Shown here piece after piece: positions 62,696 to 64,000 of a stretch of DNA of 64,000 bases. The first letter of the stretch is position 1; each line of letters begins with the position of its first letter. The stretch is taken from NCBI RefSeq assembly GCF_017355915.2, contig NZ_JAFEUV020000002.1:248001-312000 (forward strand), in the 5' to 3' direction. The position numbers were made by a program, and so were the translations under genes. The notes below the pieces were generated by a model. The model was not told the DNA's origin. It worked only from the letters and a program-made list of their open reading frames with translations, and searched no databases. Source of the DNA: Telluribacter roseus (GTDB lineage Bacteria; Bacteroidota; Bacteroidia; Cytophagales; Spirosomataceae).

Positions 62696-63727
62696 TTAGC
62701 GTACGCTTTGAAGCTGGGCCTGGTACTCAGGCAGCACCGCCAGAAAACTCTGTACCGTTTCGGCCAGTGACAGGGTCGTGCGCCCTCCGGAGGCGTTCTT
62801 ATGGCCACCTCCATTAAAATAAGCATGCGCCAGATCACGTACCGAAAAGTCTCCCGCCGAGCGGAAGGATATTTTTACTTCGTCTTTACGCTCTATAAAC
62901 AGCGCCGACATAACCACATCTTCAACCTGTAGGCCGTAGTTGACGATGCCGTCGGTATCACCCACGCTGGAAGAGTACAGCTCCAGATCGGCAGCCGTAA
63001 GAGTCATGTACGAGGTACGGTATTCGGGCAGGACATGGATCTTGGATAGCGCATGGCCCAGCAGCTGGAGCCGCGATAAGGGAGAACTATCAAAAATAAG
63101 ACGATGTACCCGATTAAGCTCAAAGCCGGTATGCATCATGTCGGCTACGGCCAGATGTACCTCAGGCGTAGTACTAGCGTGTCTGAACGAGCCGGTGTCG
63201 GTCATGATACCCGCGTACAGGCACTCCGCCAGGGGAATATCCTGCTCGTTCTGGAACAGGTTTGGGTCCAGCGCTTTTATGATCTGGTAAATAAGCTGGG
63301 CCGTAGCAGCCGCGTTGGTATCCCACACCATCAGGTCGGCAAACTGCTCCGGTTCGAGGTGGTGGTCTACCAGTAGCTTGGTAGCAGTGGCCTCCTGCAC
63401 TACCTTACCCAGATCTTTAAGCCGCGATAGCGCCGAAAAGTCAAGGCAGCAGATAAGGGTAGCCTGCTCTATATGTTGCTGGCAGATCTTTCGTGAAGCC
63501 CCGCTTTCTTCGTAGACCATTACTGTTTCGATCCCGGGCAGCCAGCGGAGATTGTTAGGATAGTCGGTAGGGCTGATGACAGTAACCTGGTGCCCCTGTC
63601 GCCGCAGAAAGAGCGCCCATCCCAGTGAGGAACCGAGCGCATCAGCGTCAGGATCGCGGTGCATTGTAATGATAATGCGCTGGGGCTGGGATAAAAGATC
63701 GCGTAACGCGTCTATCGCTTGATTCAC
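62696..63727 (-). CDS. DHH/DHHA1 phosphoesterase, NrnA-like oligoribonuclease/pAp phosphatase
   Basis: This 343-residue protein has the DHH domain (roughly 15-165) with H-R-D-P-D-A-D-A-L-G-S, C-C-L-D-F and V-D-H-H. The DHHA1 domain (roughly 230-330) ends in F-N-G-G-G-H-K-N-A-S-G-G. NrnA enzymes degrade 2-5 nt RNA and the sulfate-assimilation by-product pAp. The gene is divergent from ndk, a conserved pairing in Bacteroidota, with about 200 bases between. Confidence 0.94.
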   Translation of the reverse strand: MNQAIDALRDLLSQPQRIIITMHRDPDADALGSSLGWALFLRRQGHQVTVISPTDYPNNLRWLPGIETVMVYEESGASRKICQQHIEQATLICCLDFSALSRLKDLGKVVQEATATKLLVDHHLEPEQFADLMVWDTNAAATAQLIYQIIKALDPNLFQNEQDIPLAECLYAGIMTDTGSFRHASTTPEVHLAVADMMHTGFELNRVHRLIFDSSPLSRLQLLGHALSKIHVLPEYRTSYMTLTAADLELYSSSVGDTDGIVNYGLQVEDVVMSALFIERKDEVKISFRSAGDFSVRDLAHAYFNGGGHKNASGGRTTLSLAETVQSFLAVLPEYQAQLQSVR

Positions 63728-63930
63728 TGTAATAGTATTAGAAATAAAGAAAAGCTATATAAAGCGCACAAAATTAACAAAAGTGTTGATATTTAGATAT
63801 GATCGCACCTCAATCCCTGATAGTCAACTCTTTATTTTAGGAGGCTTATTTGGCGTCAAACGGGATACTGGTGAGGGTATTATAATAGATTTGGCTTATT
63901 TTTACGATCAAATAAAATTATACATTTACT

Positions 63931-64000
63931 ATGTCAGGTAACAAAACCTTCACAATGATCAAGCCCGATGCCGTAACTGACGGACATACCGGAGCTATTA
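63931..64000 (+). CDS. ndk: Nucleoside-diphosphate kinase (start only)
   Basis: The first 23 codons are visible before the window ends: M-S-G-N-K-T-F-T-M-I-K-P-D-A-V. The T-F-T-M-I-K-P-D-A-V segment is the N-terminal hallmark of Ndk. It exchanges gamma-phosphate between nucleoside tri- and diphosphates. Catalytic His is beyond the edge. Divergent from the NrnA-like gene. Confidence 0.9.
   Translation, partial: MSGNKTFTMIKPDAVTDGHTGAI

Overview
The window is a Bacteroidota chromosome segment, most likely from the Cytophagales (Spirosoma/Dyadobacter-like). Four observations support this: promoters of the TTG-N20-TAnnTTTG type, almost no Shine-Dalgarno sequences, a protein with a type IX secretion (T9SS) C-terminal sorting domain, and lipoprotein-rich gene content. 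Base composition is near half GC. I saw no rRNA, tRNA, CRISPR array, insertion sequence or prophage.

Left part (1-12.4 kb): two tandem, closely related PSD1/DUF1549-type cytochrome lipoproteins, the left one cut by the window edge. They are followed by an arsenosugar biosynthesis locus: methyltransferase ArsM, radical SAM ArsS, a carboxymuconolactone-decarboxylase-like protein, a double VOC protein and a TIGR04283-type glycosyltransferase. A PlsC-like acyltransferase lies inside this locus on the opposite strand and aroB flanks it.

Middle-left (12.4-30.1 kb): a DUF4136 lipoprotein; an ABC ATPase next to an isolated nuoL-nuoM pair; a serine hydrolase; a T9SS substrate; a glycosyltransferase; a membrane-anchored coiled-coil protein whose paralogue sits at 58 kb; a LemA-TPM-TPM group; a DASH cryptochrome; a PorE-like TPR/propeller/OmpA lipoprotein; and isocitrate dehydrogenase.

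Right-centre (30.1-49.9 kb): the str-S10-spc-alpha ribosomal superoperon from rpsL to rplQ, including fusA, secY, map, infA and rpoA. Strong terminators and new promoters split it after rpsG and after rpsJ. Four promoters in it share the same initially transcribed element, GC-rich and ending in a T-tract, which the other promoters in the window lack.

Right part (50-64 kb): carA; a periplasmic rhodanese-thioredoxin fusion; eno with a DivIC/FtsB-like gene; a tyrosine phosphatase overlapping gpmI; a lipoprotein of unknown function; an M28 peptidase; the second coiled-coil paralogue; a PPK2 kinase; rdgB; two double-FKBP lipoproteins; an NrnA-like DHH phosphoesterase; and the first codons of ndk. 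Most units in this part end in clear hairpin terminators, several of them shared by convergent genes.
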